DNA of 64,000 bases from Streptomyces meridianus. Its GTDB lineage: Bacteria; Actinomycetota; Actinomycetes; Streptomycetales; Streptomycetaceae. Both the position numbers and the translations under genes were made by a program. Of the stretch, positions 26,652 to 35,868 are shown piece by piece. The stretch's first letter is position 1. Each line of letters begins with the position of its first letter. The notes under the pieces were generated by a model. It was not told the DNA's origin. It ran no database searches and saw only the letters and a list, made by a program, of their open reading frames with translations. Location: positions 62,001 through 126,000 of the forward strand of contig NZ_JAMQGM010000045.1 in the NCBI RefSeq assembly GCF_023703325.1, written 5' to 3'.

Positions 26652-27092
26652 GCGCCCGGCTCAAGCCGAGCACCGTGGACGGCCGGCTGCATCAGGCATT
26701 CGGTGCCCCGGTCGCCGAGCTGTACGAGACGGCTAACAGTGCCGATGCCGCTCCTGCTGTGACCTGCGCCGTGGAGCTGCGTTCGGTACCTCGCCCTGGC
26801 CGAGGACCAGGTGGCCCATGTCCGCGACCGCGTGCACCAAGCCATGGCACCCGAGCGCGACATGGGTGAACTGTCCGCGGACGACCTGTGGATGGATGCC
26901 CAATGGCTGGAGGCAGCGCTCGAGGCCCGCTACCTCACTGCGCTCGACGACCTGCTGCGCACCATGCCGCCCACCCGGCCAACAGGCCCGGCCTGTCCTA
27001 TGACACAGCCGGTGATCACCACCGCCTTGCCCCTGGCCCTCGCCGCCCCGGCACCGCAGCGTGCCGGGGCGGCCCGGGCCCGCCGACCGTGA
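26648..27092 (+). pseudogene. Small helical protein, frameshifted near 26785
   Basis: GTG 26648 opens a frame with RLHQAFGAPVAELYETANSA and is protein-like up to AVELRS. The sense then passes to the next frame (RYLALAEDQVAHVRDRVHQA, DLWMDAQWLEAALEARYLTAL) to 27092. One base change near 26785 would join them into about 148 residues. The opening resembles the gene after it (RIEDLYGAPLADL), so the two may be diverged duplicates. Confidence 0.5.
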
Positions 27093-27102
27093 AAGCCCCT
27101 GA

Positions 27103-27519
27103 TTGCCTCACCGCACGTCCACCGAGATAGCCGGGCGGATCGAGGACCTGTACGGCGCACCGCTCGCTGACCTCCACGCCCACGCCCGCGCCCAGCCACC
27201 CGGCATGCTCTCCACCCTGCTCGGCATGCACCACGACCTCGCCTCTGCTGAGCGCAGCATCGACATCCACCGCGACCATCTCGCCCAACTCGTCCACCCA
27301 GGGCGGCAGATCGGCGGACACGAGGTATCGCACGTTCTCGACTGCGCCCGCCGGCTCGCCGAAGCAGCTGCCGTCCGCGACGTCCAAACCAAGACGGCCT
27401 CCGCCGTGCTCCGAAGCCTCGGACGCCTCTCCTCGCTTGAGCGATCCCGAGCCCCGTCCGCCGTGCCGGCCGCCCTCACCCCTGCCGTCCCGGCCGCGAG
27501 CGCTGCTCGCAGCCGCTGA
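27103..27519 (+). CDS. Hypothetical helical protein, 138 aa
   Basis: TTG start, 11 bases after the previous stop. RIEDLYGAPLADLHAHARAQ resembles the N-terminus of the preceding broken gene (QAFGAPVAELYETAN), then come long helices (RSIDIHRDHLAQLVHPGRQI). Ribosome site weak. Function unknown; probably a paralogue of its neighbour. Confidence 0.5.
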   Translation: MPHRTSTEIAGRIEDLYGAPLADLHAHARAQPPGMLSTLLGMHHDLASAERSIDIHRDHLAQLVHPGRQIGGHEVSHVLDCARRLAEAAAVRDVQTKTASAVLRSLGRLSSLERSRAPSAVPAALTPAVPAASAARSR

Positions 27520-27561
27520 CCTCTCCGGGCATACCCATCCCTCACCGCTGGAGTTCCTCCA

Positions 27562-28413
27562 ATGCCGATCGCCGGTCCGCTCCCCGACACCGACACCGAC
27601 GTCGCCCGGGTCACCGAGGCACTCGCCATGATCACTCCGCGATGGAACGTGCGGATCCTGCTGGCCCTCTCCGGCAAGCCGCTGCGCTACAGCGAGATCG
27701 CGGACAAGTTCACCTGGCTGCAGAACGGCCAGCTCCACCCGAAACTGCGGACCCTGTGCGATGCCGGCCTCGTCCAGCGCACCGAGCACACCCCACGTCA
27801 CGTCACCTACGGCCACACCGATCGCGGCACGGAGCTGCTTCCCGTACTGCCGCTGATCGTCACCTGGGCCGAGGAACATCTGGAGACGCCGGAAGGTCCG
27901 CTGCCGGCGATCGAGCAGATCGAGGACAGCCTCACCCTCCTCACCCGACGGCACGCCGCCGCGATCCTGTGGGTGCTGAAGTCCCGCGGACAGGCCAGCG
28001 GCAGGGCTCTGGCCAGCATCGTCCTGCCCGACAGGGACTGGACCAACATCTATCCGCCACTGCGGCAGCTCGTGGCCGACGGCCTGGTCGACACCGCCTG
28101 CACCGGGCAGCCCTACCGGCTCTCCGCGGCCGGGAGGGGTCTGGGAACAGTCTTCGCGGCCCTGTCCGCATGGTCCGCCGGACAACCGCTCGCGCAGGCC
28201 GCCCAACACCCGCTCTGGGGACGCCCGGAAACCGCCCCCGCTCGCAGGAAGTGGGTCAGCAACCGCTCACGGCTGCCGGCCCCGGCAGCCGCGCCGTCGC
28301 CGGTACGAGCCGGTCAGAGCTCCGCTCCGACATGGCAGCACCGCGACCTGTTCTCCCACACCACCCCGGCCCGACCGAAGACGGCACTTCCGGCGGGAGG
28401 CCCGCACCGATGA
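27562..28413 (+). CDS. HxlR-family regulator with two winged-helix domains
   Basis: 283 residues. The first HxlR domain (about 10-100) has PRWNVRILLALSGKPLRYSEI and PKLRTLCDAGLVQR; a second similar domain (about 125-200) has RRHAAAILWVLKSRGQASG and YPPLRQLVADGLVD. The tail is Pro/Ala-rich. HxlR proteins are DNA-binding repressors or activators. ATGA overlap with the next regulator and then an MFS gene suggests it controls that transporter. Confidence 0.72.
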   Translation: MPIAGPLPDTDTDVARVTEALAMITPRWNVRILLALSGKPLRYSEIADKFTWLQNGQLHPKLRTLCDAGLVQRTEHTPRHVTYGHTDRGTELLPVLPLIVTWAEEHLETPEGPLPAIEQIEDSLTLLTRRHAAAILWVLKSRGQASGRALASIVLPDRDWTNIYPPLRQLVADGLVDTACTGQPYRLSAAGRGLGTVFAALSAWSAGQPLAQAAQHPLWGRPETAPARRKWVSNRSRLPAPAAAPSPVRAGQSSAPTWQHRDLFSHTTPARPKTALPAGGPHR

Positions 28414-28922
28414 ACCCCTCACCCTCGACGGCCGGCATCCGCCACGCCTGCACGGTGCTGTCCTCGCCGGCCCTGATCCGCCTGATCACCGAGATCGACG
28501 ACAACGGCCCCATCCCGTCCCGCGGGCTCGCACGCACTCTCGCCGATCTCCCTTCGCACCACCTGCGCCAGAGCATCGACCTGGCCCGCGACCTCGACCT
28601 GGTCCACCTCCGACCCGGCACCGGCCTCGGCCTGACCAGATCCGGCGCGGAGCTGTCCGACGTCTACGACGCGATGGCCCGTTGGGCACGTCGCCACTCC
28701 TACCCGGCCCCGGTCTCCGACTTCAACCGCCGTATCCAGCACACCCTCGCTCTCCTGACCGAGGCGCCGACCTTCGCTTTTGAAGGAAGCCCCCGCGCCC
28801 CAACTGCCGGTGCGCTGTTGCCGAGCGCGGAAGCGGCTGCGGACCTCGCCCGGCTGCGGGACCTGCTGATCCAGTGGCTGGACGCCAACCCTCAGGCCGC
28901 CAACTCCGCGCCGGCCGCGTGA
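28410..28922 (+). CDS. Single winged-helix regulator, HxlR-like
   Basis: 170 residues; ATG overlaps the stop of the upstream HxlR gene. The order IRHACTVLSSPALIRLITEI, GLARTLADLPSHHLRQSIDL and LDLVHLRPGTGLGLTRSG follows the same wHTH plan as half of the upstream regulator, so it may be a derived partner subunit. Its stop overlaps the GTG of the MFS gene, giving a tightly coupled three-gene operon. Confidence 0.58.
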   Translation: MNPSPSTAGIRHACTVLSSPALIRLITEIDDNGPIPSRGLARTLADLPSHHLRQSIDLARDLDLVHLRPGTGLGLTRSGAELSDVYDAMARWARRHSYPAPVSDFNRRIQHTLALLTEAPTFAFEGSPRAPTAGALLPSAEAAADLARLRDLLIQWLDANPQAANSAPAA

Positions 28923-30130
28923 GCGCACACACCGCCCGGCACGCACCGACCTTGCTGCGCGGCATCTACCTGCCACGGACGGCCGACGGTGCCGCGTTCG
29001 CGATGACCACCTACGGCATCCCTCTCCTGGTCCTGGCGACCACTGGCTCGGCAACGCTGACGGGGCTGGCCTTCGCACTGGAGTGGCTGCCACGCCTCGG
29101 GGCGTTCACCGTTGCCGGCACGATCGTCGACCGCCACGGCGCGACCCGCGTCCTCCGCACCGCATGCGCCCTCAGGGCCCTGGTCGTCCTCGCCGCCGCG
29201 ATCCTGCTGGCGGTCCTTGATACCGGGGTGGCGGTGGTGGTGACGGTGATGACGCTGGCTCCGTTGACGGGCCTCCTCACCGAGTTCAGCTACGTCGCGG
29301 CCGAGACTGCCGGCGGGGAGGCGAGCCGTACGGCCGGGAGCCGGGCGCATCGAGTGCAGTCCGTCCTGTTGGGCATCGACCAGACGGCGATGCTCGCCGG
29401 GCCGCTGATCTCCGGATTGCTGCTGGAGCACGGCGGCCCGGCCGTGATGCTCAGCACGCTCGCCGGCTTCTCCCTCCTGGCCGCCGCCCTCGCCCCCCGG
29501 GAGTGGTCCGTCCCGACCGATGCCGCGACGAACAACAGCGGGCTACGGGCAGGATGGCGGACCCTACGGTCGCTGCCGGCTCTCGCCTGGCTGGTCGGCG
29601 GCTTGGTCGTCTCCAACACCGCTGTCGGCCTTCTCCAGGCAGCGATCCCGGTGATCGTGGTCACCGAGCTGGGTCGCTCCAGCGCGGACGCCGGACTCAT
29701 CTGGTCCGCCGCCGCTTTTGCCTCCCTGCTCGCCATCACCGCGGCCCGCTGGGCGATCGACCGCTGGGGCCTGTGGCCGGTCGGCGCCGCTGCCGCCGCC
29801 ATCGCCGCCGGAGCGACCCTCGCCGTAGCTCACGCCGACACCTACGTGGGCTACCTCCTGCTCATCGCTGTCCTGATGGCCGGCGAAGGCGGCCTCACCG
29901 TCGTCCTGCGCACCCTGCGCTCCCACCTCATCCCCACCGAGGTGTTCGGCAGCACTCTCGCGGTGACGATCCTGCTGCTGCTCCTGCCCTTCCCTGCCGC
30001 AGGGCTACTTGTCGCGGCAGCTCCGCCCGCTGAGCTCGGCCATGCCGTCACCGTCGCCGCCCTCCTGCAGGCCCTCGGCCTTACCGCGGCCTTCATTCGA
30101 CTGCGCAACCTGCCCGCAACACCTGCCTGA
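28919..30130 (+). CDS. MFS transporter of the HxlR/ATP-grasp cassette
   Basis: 403 residues from GTG 28919 (TGA overlap). About 12 membrane segments; the loop 2/3 motif is GTIVDRHGATRVLRTACALR. Likely a drug or product exporter. It is followed, 96 bases on, by an ATP-grasp enzyme, so export of the ligase product or resistance to it is a reasonable inference. Confidence 0.8.
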   Translation: MSAHTARHAPTLLRGIYLPRTADGAAFAMTTYGIPLLVLATTGSATLTGLAFALEWLPRLGAFTVAGTIVDRHGATRVLRTACALRALVVLAAAILLAVLDTGVAVVVTVMTLAPLTGLLTEFSYVAAETAGGEASRTAGSRAHRVQSVLLGIDQTAMLAGPLISGLLLEHGGPAVMLSTLAGFSLLAAALAPREWSVPTDAATNNSGLRAGWRTLRSLPALAWLVGGLVVSNTAVGLLQAAIPVIVVTELGRSSADAGLIWSAAAFASLLAITAARWAIDRWGLWPVGAAAAAIAAGATLAVAHADTYVGYLLLIAVLMAGEGGLTVVLRTLRSHLIPTEVFGSTLAVTILLLLLPFPAAGLLVAAAPPAELGHAVTVAALLQALGLTAAFIRLRNLPATPA

Positions 30131-30226
30131 TCGCGAGCAGCAGACGGCCTTCATCACCCATGTTCACACCGCGTGGGACGGGAGCCACCCCTCGTCCTTC
30201 GTCTGATCTGCGAGGAGCACCTTCTC

Positions 30227-31471
30227 TTGTCCGAGCGTCCCGTCGTCTTGGTTGTCGCCGCTGCTGACATGGAGGCCGAGACGTATCGCGGCTACTGCCT
30301 CGAGAGAGTGGCGGCCGTCTACGACGTCGTCCTCATCACCGGCGAGGAACCGTCGTGGGAGGTGCCCCACATACGGGACTGCGTGGTCGTGCCCGACCCG
30401 ACCGATCAGGCAGCGCTGTCCGCCGCCGGCCGGATCCTGGCCGACCGCTATGACCTGGCCGGGGTGTTCACCTGGACCGAGTGGTACCTCGTCCCGGTCG
30501 CACGCCTCGCGCGCCAACTCGGCCTGCCCACCACACCACCGGCGGCGATGCAGGCGTGCCGCAACAAAGCGACCGCGAGGGCCCTGTTCGCCCGCCACGG
30601 TGTCCCCTCGGCCGCCTCGGCGTCCGTCCGCAGCCGCCAGCAGGCGTGGGCCGCGGCGGAGTGGATCGGCTACCCGGTCGTCCTGAAGCCAGCCGCGCAC
30701 GCGGCCAGCATCGGCGTGATCCGCGCAGACACCCCTGAACAGCTCGTCGCCGCCTACGACTTCGCGACCCGGGCCGCCGACCGGGGAGTGGAGAGCACGA
30801 GCGTCCTTGTCGAGGAGTACCTCGACGGGCCCGAGGTCTCGGTCGAATGCGTCACCCATCGCGGTGAGACCACCGTCGTCGCCCTCACCCGCAAGAGCGT
30901 CAGCGAACCGCCGTTCTTCGAGGAACTGGCGCACTCGATCGACGCCGCCGACCCCCTCCTCGACCAAGTCGCACCCGCCGCGCGGGCGGCGATCCGCGCG
31001 CTCGGGATCACCGACGGCATTAGCCACGTCGAGATGCGCCTCGTCGACGAACAGCCCCGGCTCGTCGAGGTCAACGCACGCATCGCCGGCGACATGATCG
31101 GCCACCTGGTCCGCCTCGCCACCGGCATCGACCTGCCCCGTGCCGCCGCCGACATCGCCGGCGACCGCGCACCCGACCTGAACCCCACCAGATCCTCGGC
31201 CGCCGCCATCCACCTGATCTACCCCGAGACCTCCGGCACCCTCACCCGGCTCAGCTTCGAAGGCCCCCGCCCTCCCTGGACCGAGCGGATCCGGTTCCAG
31301 CACCACCCCGGCGACCAACTCCTGCTGCCCGCAGACGGAGGCGACATGTTTACCGCCCGGATCGGCTACCTCATCACCACCGGCCCCACCGCCGAGACCG
31401 CCCACGCCAGCGCCGCCCACGCGCTCGGCCGCCTCGCCTTCCGCGTCGAGCCGGTCTCGGCGACCCGCTGA
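30227..31471 (+). CDS. ATP-grasp ligase (amino-acid/peptide ligase type)
   Basis: 414 residues; start TTG 30227 after GGAG. A Rossmann-like N-domain (PVVLVVAAADMEAETYR), the ATP-grasp lid with YPVVLKPAAHAASIGV (the phosphate-binding loop region), EEYLDGPEVSVECV, and the Mg-binding box HVEMRLVDEQPRLVEVNARIAGD (shortened: ends in ExNxR). Members such as BacD and carnosine synthase ligate amino acids using ATP. With HxlR regulators and an MFS exporter it makes a compact biosynthetic cassette. Product unknown. Confidence 0.78.
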   Translation: MSERPVVLVVAAADMEAETYRGYCLERVAAVYDVVLITGEEPSWEVPHIRDCVVVPDPTDQAALSAAGRILADRYDLAGVFTWTEWYLVPVARLARQLGLPTTPPAAMQACRNKATARALFARHGVPSAASASVRSRQQAWAAAEWIGYPVVLKPAAHAASIGVIRADTPEQLVAAYDFATRAADRGVESTSVLVEEYLDGPEVSVECVTHRGETTVVALTRKSVSEPPFFEELAHSIDAADPLLDQVAPAARAAIRALGITDGISHVEMRLVDEQPRLVEVNARIAGDMIGHLVRLATGIDLPRAAADIAGDRAPDLNPTRSSAAAIHLIYPETSGTLTRLSFEGPRPPWTERIRFQHHPGDQLLLPADGGDMFTARIGYLITTGPTAETAHASAAHALGRLAFRVEPVSATR

Positions 31472-31485
31472 TCACTGGAATACAC

Positions 31486-32352
31486 ATGCCTCCTGACGAC
31501 GACCTTCGCGCCATCCACGGAGATGTCAACGTCTCCCCGCGCTACCTCGCCCGTACGACCGGGATCGGCGACCCCGCCCTCGCCCCGCTCCTCGACCTCG
31601 GCTGGAACCTGGAACACGACGACCTCGGCAACGCCTACCTCAACGCGCCCGACCGCACCGTCCGCCTGGGCTACCTCCCCGAAGGCGAGGACGACGGCCT
31701 CTGGCGCATCAACGCCTACCGCGACTCCTTCGGCCCGCCGACGTGGGGCGCCTGCTTCAACGACTCCACGCCGACCGAGTTCGTCCGGGCCTTCACCACG
31801 ACCCTCGCCCAGGCCTACGAACGGGGCCCGGACGCCTACCTCGCCAGGCCGATTGCCGGCAGCGACGACCGCGACCCCTTCCAAGCCGTCGCGCCGCTCA
31901 TCAACCGCGGCTGGCAGATCGACCGACCCCGCTGGGGCGTCTTCGCAATCCAGTCGCCCGACGGGCTCGTCGCGCTGGAGCACACCACCGGCCACCTCGA
32001 TCGGGAAGCCGAGCTGACGACCCGCGACGCCCGCTGGCAGCTGTGGGCCGGTACCTCCATCGACCACCCGTATTGGTACGCAACGGCCAGCACCGACACC
32101 CCCGTCGAGTTGCTCCGAGCCGTCACTGAGTGCGTCTCCGACCCGACTCCGGTGCCCCGGTGGCGCCAGGACACCTACAGCTACGTCGAGGGCAAGGCTC
32201 ACCTCATCTCCATCCTCCCGCCGAGCCCCCCGGCCCCGACCCCGCTCGACGTCCACCGGGCCGCCTTCCGTCGCCCGGCGGTGCTCCCCGCCACCAGCGT
32301 CCCTCGCTGGAGCAGCACCAGCCGCCCAGCCCATCGCGGCCCCCATCCATAA
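31486..32352 (+). CDS. DUF317 protein (two repeats)
   Basis: 288 residues. The first repeat runs from VSPRYLARTTGIGDP through DRTVRLGYLPEGEDDGLWRI to FGPPTWGACFND; the second from PLINRGWQIDRPRWGVFAI. DUF317 proteins are typical of Streptomyces and often occur on mobile elements and near phage-related loci. Function unknown. Pro/Arg-rich tail. Confidence 0.72.
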   Translation: MPPDDDLRAIHGDVNVSPRYLARTTGIGDPALAPLLDLGWNLEHDDLGNAYLNAPDRTVRLGYLPEGEDDGLWRINAYRDSFGPPTWGACFNDSTPTEFVRAFTTTLAQAYERGPDAYLARPIAGSDDRDPFQAVAPLINRGWQIDRPRWGVFAIQSPDGLVALEHTTGHLDREAELTTRDARWQLWAGTSIDHPYWYATASTDTPVELLRAVTECVSDPTPVPRWRQDTYSYVEGKAHLISILPPSPPAPTPLDVHRAAFRRPAVLPATSVPRWSSTSRPAHRGPHP

Positions 32353-32382
32353 CCACCCGCTCGACCTCTACCGGAAGGGTTC

Positions 32383-32877
32383 TTGTTGTCCCTGCAAGCA
32401 GCAGATTTCTTCGCCGAGCTGTGCCTCCCGTTCACCGACAGCACCGTCGTAGGCAACACCTACTACGCCACCCCCGCCGCGGACGCACGGCTGCGGCTGC
32501 GGATCGGCTTCACCGGCACCATCTACGCGGACACCTACGGCGGCCTCCGCGTAGCAGTCGTCCACATGGACAGGGGCGAAATCGACTCCGCGGCACTCAA
32601 CTTCGTGGACCATGGCACGTTCCATCGCCGTGACGAAGCCCAGAACACACCACGGCAGAACTTCGATTACGGCACCTTCAACACCAAGCGCCACCGTCCG
32701 GGTCAACCGCCGTGGGAGGGCGCTGTCACCACCGGGCTGCGTGACGCCATCGAGCAGTACACCAGTGTCTGGTTCCCCGGTGCTTGGAAGACGTCCACGG
32801 CGGCACGCGCTACGAGCCGTTCCGCTCGCACGTTGCCGTCTCCGCCGCCCGCCCGTAGCGGCGGTCGCGCCCCTTGA
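32383..32877 (+). CDS. Hypothetical protein, 164 aa
   Basis: TTG start after GAAGGG. A beta-rich centre (RLRLRIGFTGTIYADTYGGL, RVAVVHMDRGEIDSAALNF) then a charged middle and a Ser/Arg/Pro tail. No family recognised. From 32878 to 33146 I see no gene. Confidence 0.5.
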   Translation: MLSLQAADFFAELCLPFTDSTVVGNTYYATPAADARLRLRIGFTGTIYADTYGGLRVAVVHMDRGEIDSAALNFVDHGTFHRRDEAQNTPRQNFDYGTFNTKRHRPGQPPWEGAVTTGLRDAIEQYTSVWFPGAWKTSTAARATSRSARTLPSPPPARSGGRAP

Positions 32878-33146
32878 AGACCGCTCTCCACCGCCCCTGG
32901 CCAGCATCCCGACGCCGCGGTCTCCGGGCCCCAACCCGTCCGAAAGGGCGACCAACACCCCACACACATCGGGGCTGATAGGGAACCATGTGTCGTCGGT
33001 GTTGCCGCCCATCGCCGAGCGGCATCCGAGACCGCGAGAACGGCAACGGCGAAGCCACCCAACCCACGATCACCCTAGACAGCGGCAGCCCCCGGGAACG
33101 ACCACCCGGGGGCTGCCGCATGTCCAGCAGGAGCAGGTCCGGGCTG

Positions 33147-33653
33147 CTAGGCGCGGCCTTCACCGAGTTCGAGCGCCGGATTCAACACCGCCGCTGCGTC
33201 GCAGTCGCGGCAGGCGCGCGCACCATCCCGCATCAAGGCATCAAGAGCCTCCAGCGTGCTCAGTTCCTTTCCCCCTTTGCCGACAACGTGACGGCATGCG
33301 GCGTCATGTACGTCCGTACGCCCGCGGCGCTCCGGCGCTGGCCTCACCACCCAGCCAGGGGCTGGTGGGGGCGGTGGACTGGGGAGACGGCGGGTCGGCA
33401 CAGCGGAGAGATCCACGCCCTCGATCGGCGTGAGCTGACGGCCGGTCACCCACACCGTGTATTCGGCGGCCTCGACCCCCTCCGGCCTCGCGGTCCACGC
33501 CGGAACTCCGACGAGGTATCGCCACCGATAGGGACCGGGGACCTCCTGGCGCTCGTGTAGCCGGGCCCGCACGGCTTGCCCGTCCGGCAGGTTCAGCGTG
33601 ATTGCGGGCGGGGCGGCTCTGGCCGGCCGCTGGTCACCGGACGCGCCGCCCAT
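33147..33653 (-). CDS. DUF6233 family protein
   Basis: 168 residues. ITLNLPDGQAVRARLHERQE, YRWRYLVGVPAW, then AAEYTVWVTGRQLTPIEGVDLSAVPTRRL (shortened) is the DUF6233 pattern, common on Streptomyces plasmids. The tail holds a DAACRHVVGKG and CRDCDAA pair. Function unknown. Immediately downstream of the 76-residue gene, one base apart. Confidence 0.68.
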   Translation of the reverse strand: MGGASGDQRPARAAPPAITLNLPDGQAVRARLHERQEVPGPYRWRYLVGVPAWTARPEGVEAAEYTVWVTGRQLTPIEGVDLSAVPTRRLPSPPPPPAPGWVVRPAPERRGRTDVHDAACRHVVGKGGKELSTLEALDALMRDGARACRDCDAAAVLNPALELGEGRA

Positions 33654-33884
33654 CTACCGCACCCCGGTCTCCAGCTCGTGCGCCCGTACCCGCAGGTCCA
33701 TCCGGTTACCGGTCTTGGCATCGCGCCAGTACGGGTGCCACCACACCTGCACCGACAGCTCCAGCAGGCGCCGCCGCAGCGCCGTCGTCCGGCCGCGCTG
33801 AGCCGGATCGGCGAGCGCCCGATAGGTACGGTCCCAAGCACGCTGCGCGGCGATCAGGTCCTCGGGGAAAGCAGGGCATCGCAT
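33654..33884 (-). CDS. Small conserved-type protein upstream of DUF6233, 76 aa
   Basis: ATG 33884. FPEDLIAAQRAWDRTYRALAD followed by LRRRLLELSVQVWWHPYW is a composition typical of a recurring short partner of DUF6233 genes. The near-palindrome GCATAACAGTTATTGC (33881-33896) covers the start codon and is operator-like. Function unknown. From 33897 to 34245 no gene is visible. Confidence 0.6.
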   Translation of the reverse strand: MRCPAFPEDLIAAQRAWDRTYRALADPAQRGRTTALRRRLLELSVQVWWHPYWRDAKTGNRMDLRVRAHELETGVR

Positions 33885-33896
33885 AACAGTTATTGC
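33881..33896. promoter_or_regulatory. Operator-like palindrome at a start codon
   Basis: GCATAACAGTTATTGC is nearly self-complementary (core ATAACAGTTAT) and overlaps the ATG of the 76-residue gene, unusually AT-rich for this DNA. A repressor bound here would block initiation. No cognate regulator is identified. Confidence 0.3.
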
Positions 33897-34245
33897 ATCA
33901 CGTGTTCGATTTTTGTCGCATCTTTGCAGGTGAGGCGGGGTGAGGGTTATCTGATGCTCGCCGCTTGACCACCTCGGCGCCCGCAGTCATGGTCGGTCGC
34001 CTCCAGCGAGCGCCGTGTGTCCATGTTGGCGCTCTGAATTACCGTCCTCACGGGTCCCGTTCGGCAGGTCGCAGGCTTACTCGATCACGACGGTGACAGT
34101 TTCCCGGCCGGGGCCGCACTCAGATCAATCTGGGCGTCGCAGTTCGCCGGGGGCAGAAGGCAAGATCCACGAGGGACTGGTCAATGCGGGCAGGGGCATG
34201 TCAACGTAGACGACCTTGCAGCAAATTCCCAGGTCAGAGAGGTGA

Positions 34246-34605
34246 TTGCCGGTGATCGTGGCTCCCGTGAACCCCGGAATCTCGACCAACATCGAGGCCC
34301 TTCAGCTGCGTGAGTGGCAGCTCGGCCCGGGCCAGCCCAGGCTCGTCATGGATCAGTTCTCCGCCGACCACTTCCACCTCGTGGTGGACGACCGCGCGGA
34401 CGTGCACGTCAACTCGAAGGACGGCCGCTTCTACCTTGGATGGTTCCCGCTCGGTCGCCCCGGCACCGACGGTGAGGGATGGAAGATCGCTGTCACCGGT
34501 ACGGCTCAGGTGCGCGGCTACGACATGTCGTTCGACGTGGAGACGCCGGCCGAGATCGTTGCCGTCGCGGTGGCGCGTGTGCTGGAGACCGCCCGGCGCG
34601 TATGA
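34246..34605 (+). CDS. DUF317 protein, single domain (119 aa)
   Basis: TTG 34246 lies a few bases after AGAGAGG; GTG 34252 is an alternative. VDDRADVHVNSKDGRFYLGW and GTDGEGWKIAVTGTAQVRGY match a DUF317 repeat. Probably part of a multi-gene DUF317 patch with 31486-32352 and the pseudogene at 35.2-35.9 kb. Confidence 0.62.
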   Translation: MPVIVAPVNPGISTNIEALQLREWQLGPGQPRLVMDQFSADHFHLVVDDRADVHVNSKDGRFYLGWFPLGRPGTDGEGWKIAVTGTAQVRGYDMSFDVETPAEIVAVAVARVLETARRV

Positions 34606-34712
34606 CGGCAAAGGCCGGAGGCGGCGAGCCTCGACCGGAGGCTGCTCTGTCTCCACGGCGGCCTCACAGTCCGTCACTCCACCTGCTTTCCCCGATGCAA
34701 GGAGGTCCCGTG

Positions 34713-35000
34713 GTGCACACGGAGATGACCGTTGGCGATCTCATCGACCGCTTGTCGGTCTGCGACCGGAGTGCTCCGGTGCGGCAGGCGATGAATCCGT
34801 TCTTCCCGATGGCGCACCGCCTCGCGCAGGTGATCCAGGCCGCGGACGAGACCGGTCAGCCCGTCGTCTACCTGGCGGAGGGCCGGGACCCGAACACGCA
34901 GCTCGGCCACCTGCCACCCGAGGCCGCCGTCGACCTCGCCTGGCAAGCCCCTGCTCAGGCGCCCCCGCGCAGCCCCCGCCGCACCGCCGGCAGCAAGTAG
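34713..35000 (+). CDS. Hypothetical protein, 95 aa
   Basis: GTG 34713 follows AAGGAGG by seven bases (GTG 34710 is too close). MTVGDLIDRLSVCDRSAPVRQ and MAHRLAQVIQAADETGQPVV are well-formed coding sequence, with a Pro/Arg tail. No family recognised. Seventy bases before a long perfect inverted repeat. Confidence 0.55.
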   Translation: MHTEMTVGDLIDRLSVCDRSAPVRQAMNPFFPMAHRLAQVIQAADETGQPVVYLAEGRDPNTQLGHLPPEAAVDLAWQAPAQAPPRSPRRTAGSK

Positions 35001-35069
35001 ATCCGCACCGAGCTTCCGGAGGCGCCCCTGCACCCCGACTTCCCACTCGGCCCGTCCATCCCGAACAGT

Positions 35070-35154
35070 GTCCAGCCGAGGCCAGCGAGCGTGTCGGCGA
35101 CGACGGGCGTCTCTACGACGCCGTCGCCGACACGCTCGCTGGCCTCGGCTGGAC
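35070..35154. repeat. 33-bp perfect inverted repeat
   Basis: Arms 35070-35102 and 35122-35154 are exactly complementary over 33 bases, separated by 19 bases (arm begins GTCCAGCCGAGGCCAGCGAG). There is no T-run. Such a long perfect stem is rare even in GC-rich DNA; it could be a cruciform, a duplication trace, a terminator or a recombination site. Both arms lie between a gene end and a DUF317 pseudogene. Confidence 0.85.
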
Positions 35155-35179
35155 GAGCCTGACGATCGTCCGCGGACGC

Positions 35180-35868
35180 CAGCAGCCGGACAAAGCGTTG
35201 GAGGACCAGCAGGTCCCACCACGGCACCGTCCTGCACATCAGCCCGACACCCTCCGAGGTGCCCAGTGGGGGTACCGCCTGACGAGCCCTTTCAGCTGGC
35301 GGAATTGCTGAGCGCTTGGCAGGTCTGTGCCCGCACCGAGATGACCACACCGTTCGCGCAGTGGTCGGCCTGTTTCACTCCGGGTGCCACCGGCGAGGCC
35401 CTCGTCGACGACGTCTCGCATTGGACGCCCGCGCTCATTCCGCTGTGCCATGTGCCGGGCCCGAACTGGTCCTCGATGCCGTCACCGCGCACAGCTGGCT
35501 CCGAGACATCGACCAACCCGGCGCGAGGGCATTGGACCCGACCTTCACCTCGCACATCAGCCTCGGCGAGGTGCCGCCTCTCATCCAGGACGCCGACCCG
35601 CGCCCTGACCGTCGAGGCGGACGAGGCGGGCCCGCCCGGCTGGCAGACATGGGCCGAGCCCGCTCTGGGCGCACGGTGCCTGTGTGCCGCGTCCCTCGGC
35701 GCCAACGCGCCGCACGACCTCGTCACCGCGTTCGCCGCTTCCTTCGGCTCCTCCACCGCACCGCTCCTACGCCGGGTGTTGCCCGAGAGCACCAGGGACG
35801 GGCTCCTGCGTGCACGTTCCTGCCGAAGTGTTAATCCGACGGCACTATGCTGCTCGCGACTCAACTGA
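35180..35868 (+). pseudogene. DUF317-like pseudogene with several frameshifts
   Basis: Protein-like pieces switch frame at least twice: DEPFQLAELLSAWQVCARTE and FTPGATGEALVDDVSHWTP, then (other frame) DAVTAHSWLRDIDQPGARAL to SLGEVPPLIQDADPR, then ALTVEADEAGPPGWQTWAEP to the stop at 35868. An upstream bit (TVLHISPTP) suggests the DUF317 N-terminus in yet another frame. Shifts lie near 35455 and 35600. Clearly decayed or badly sequenced. Confidence 0.5.
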
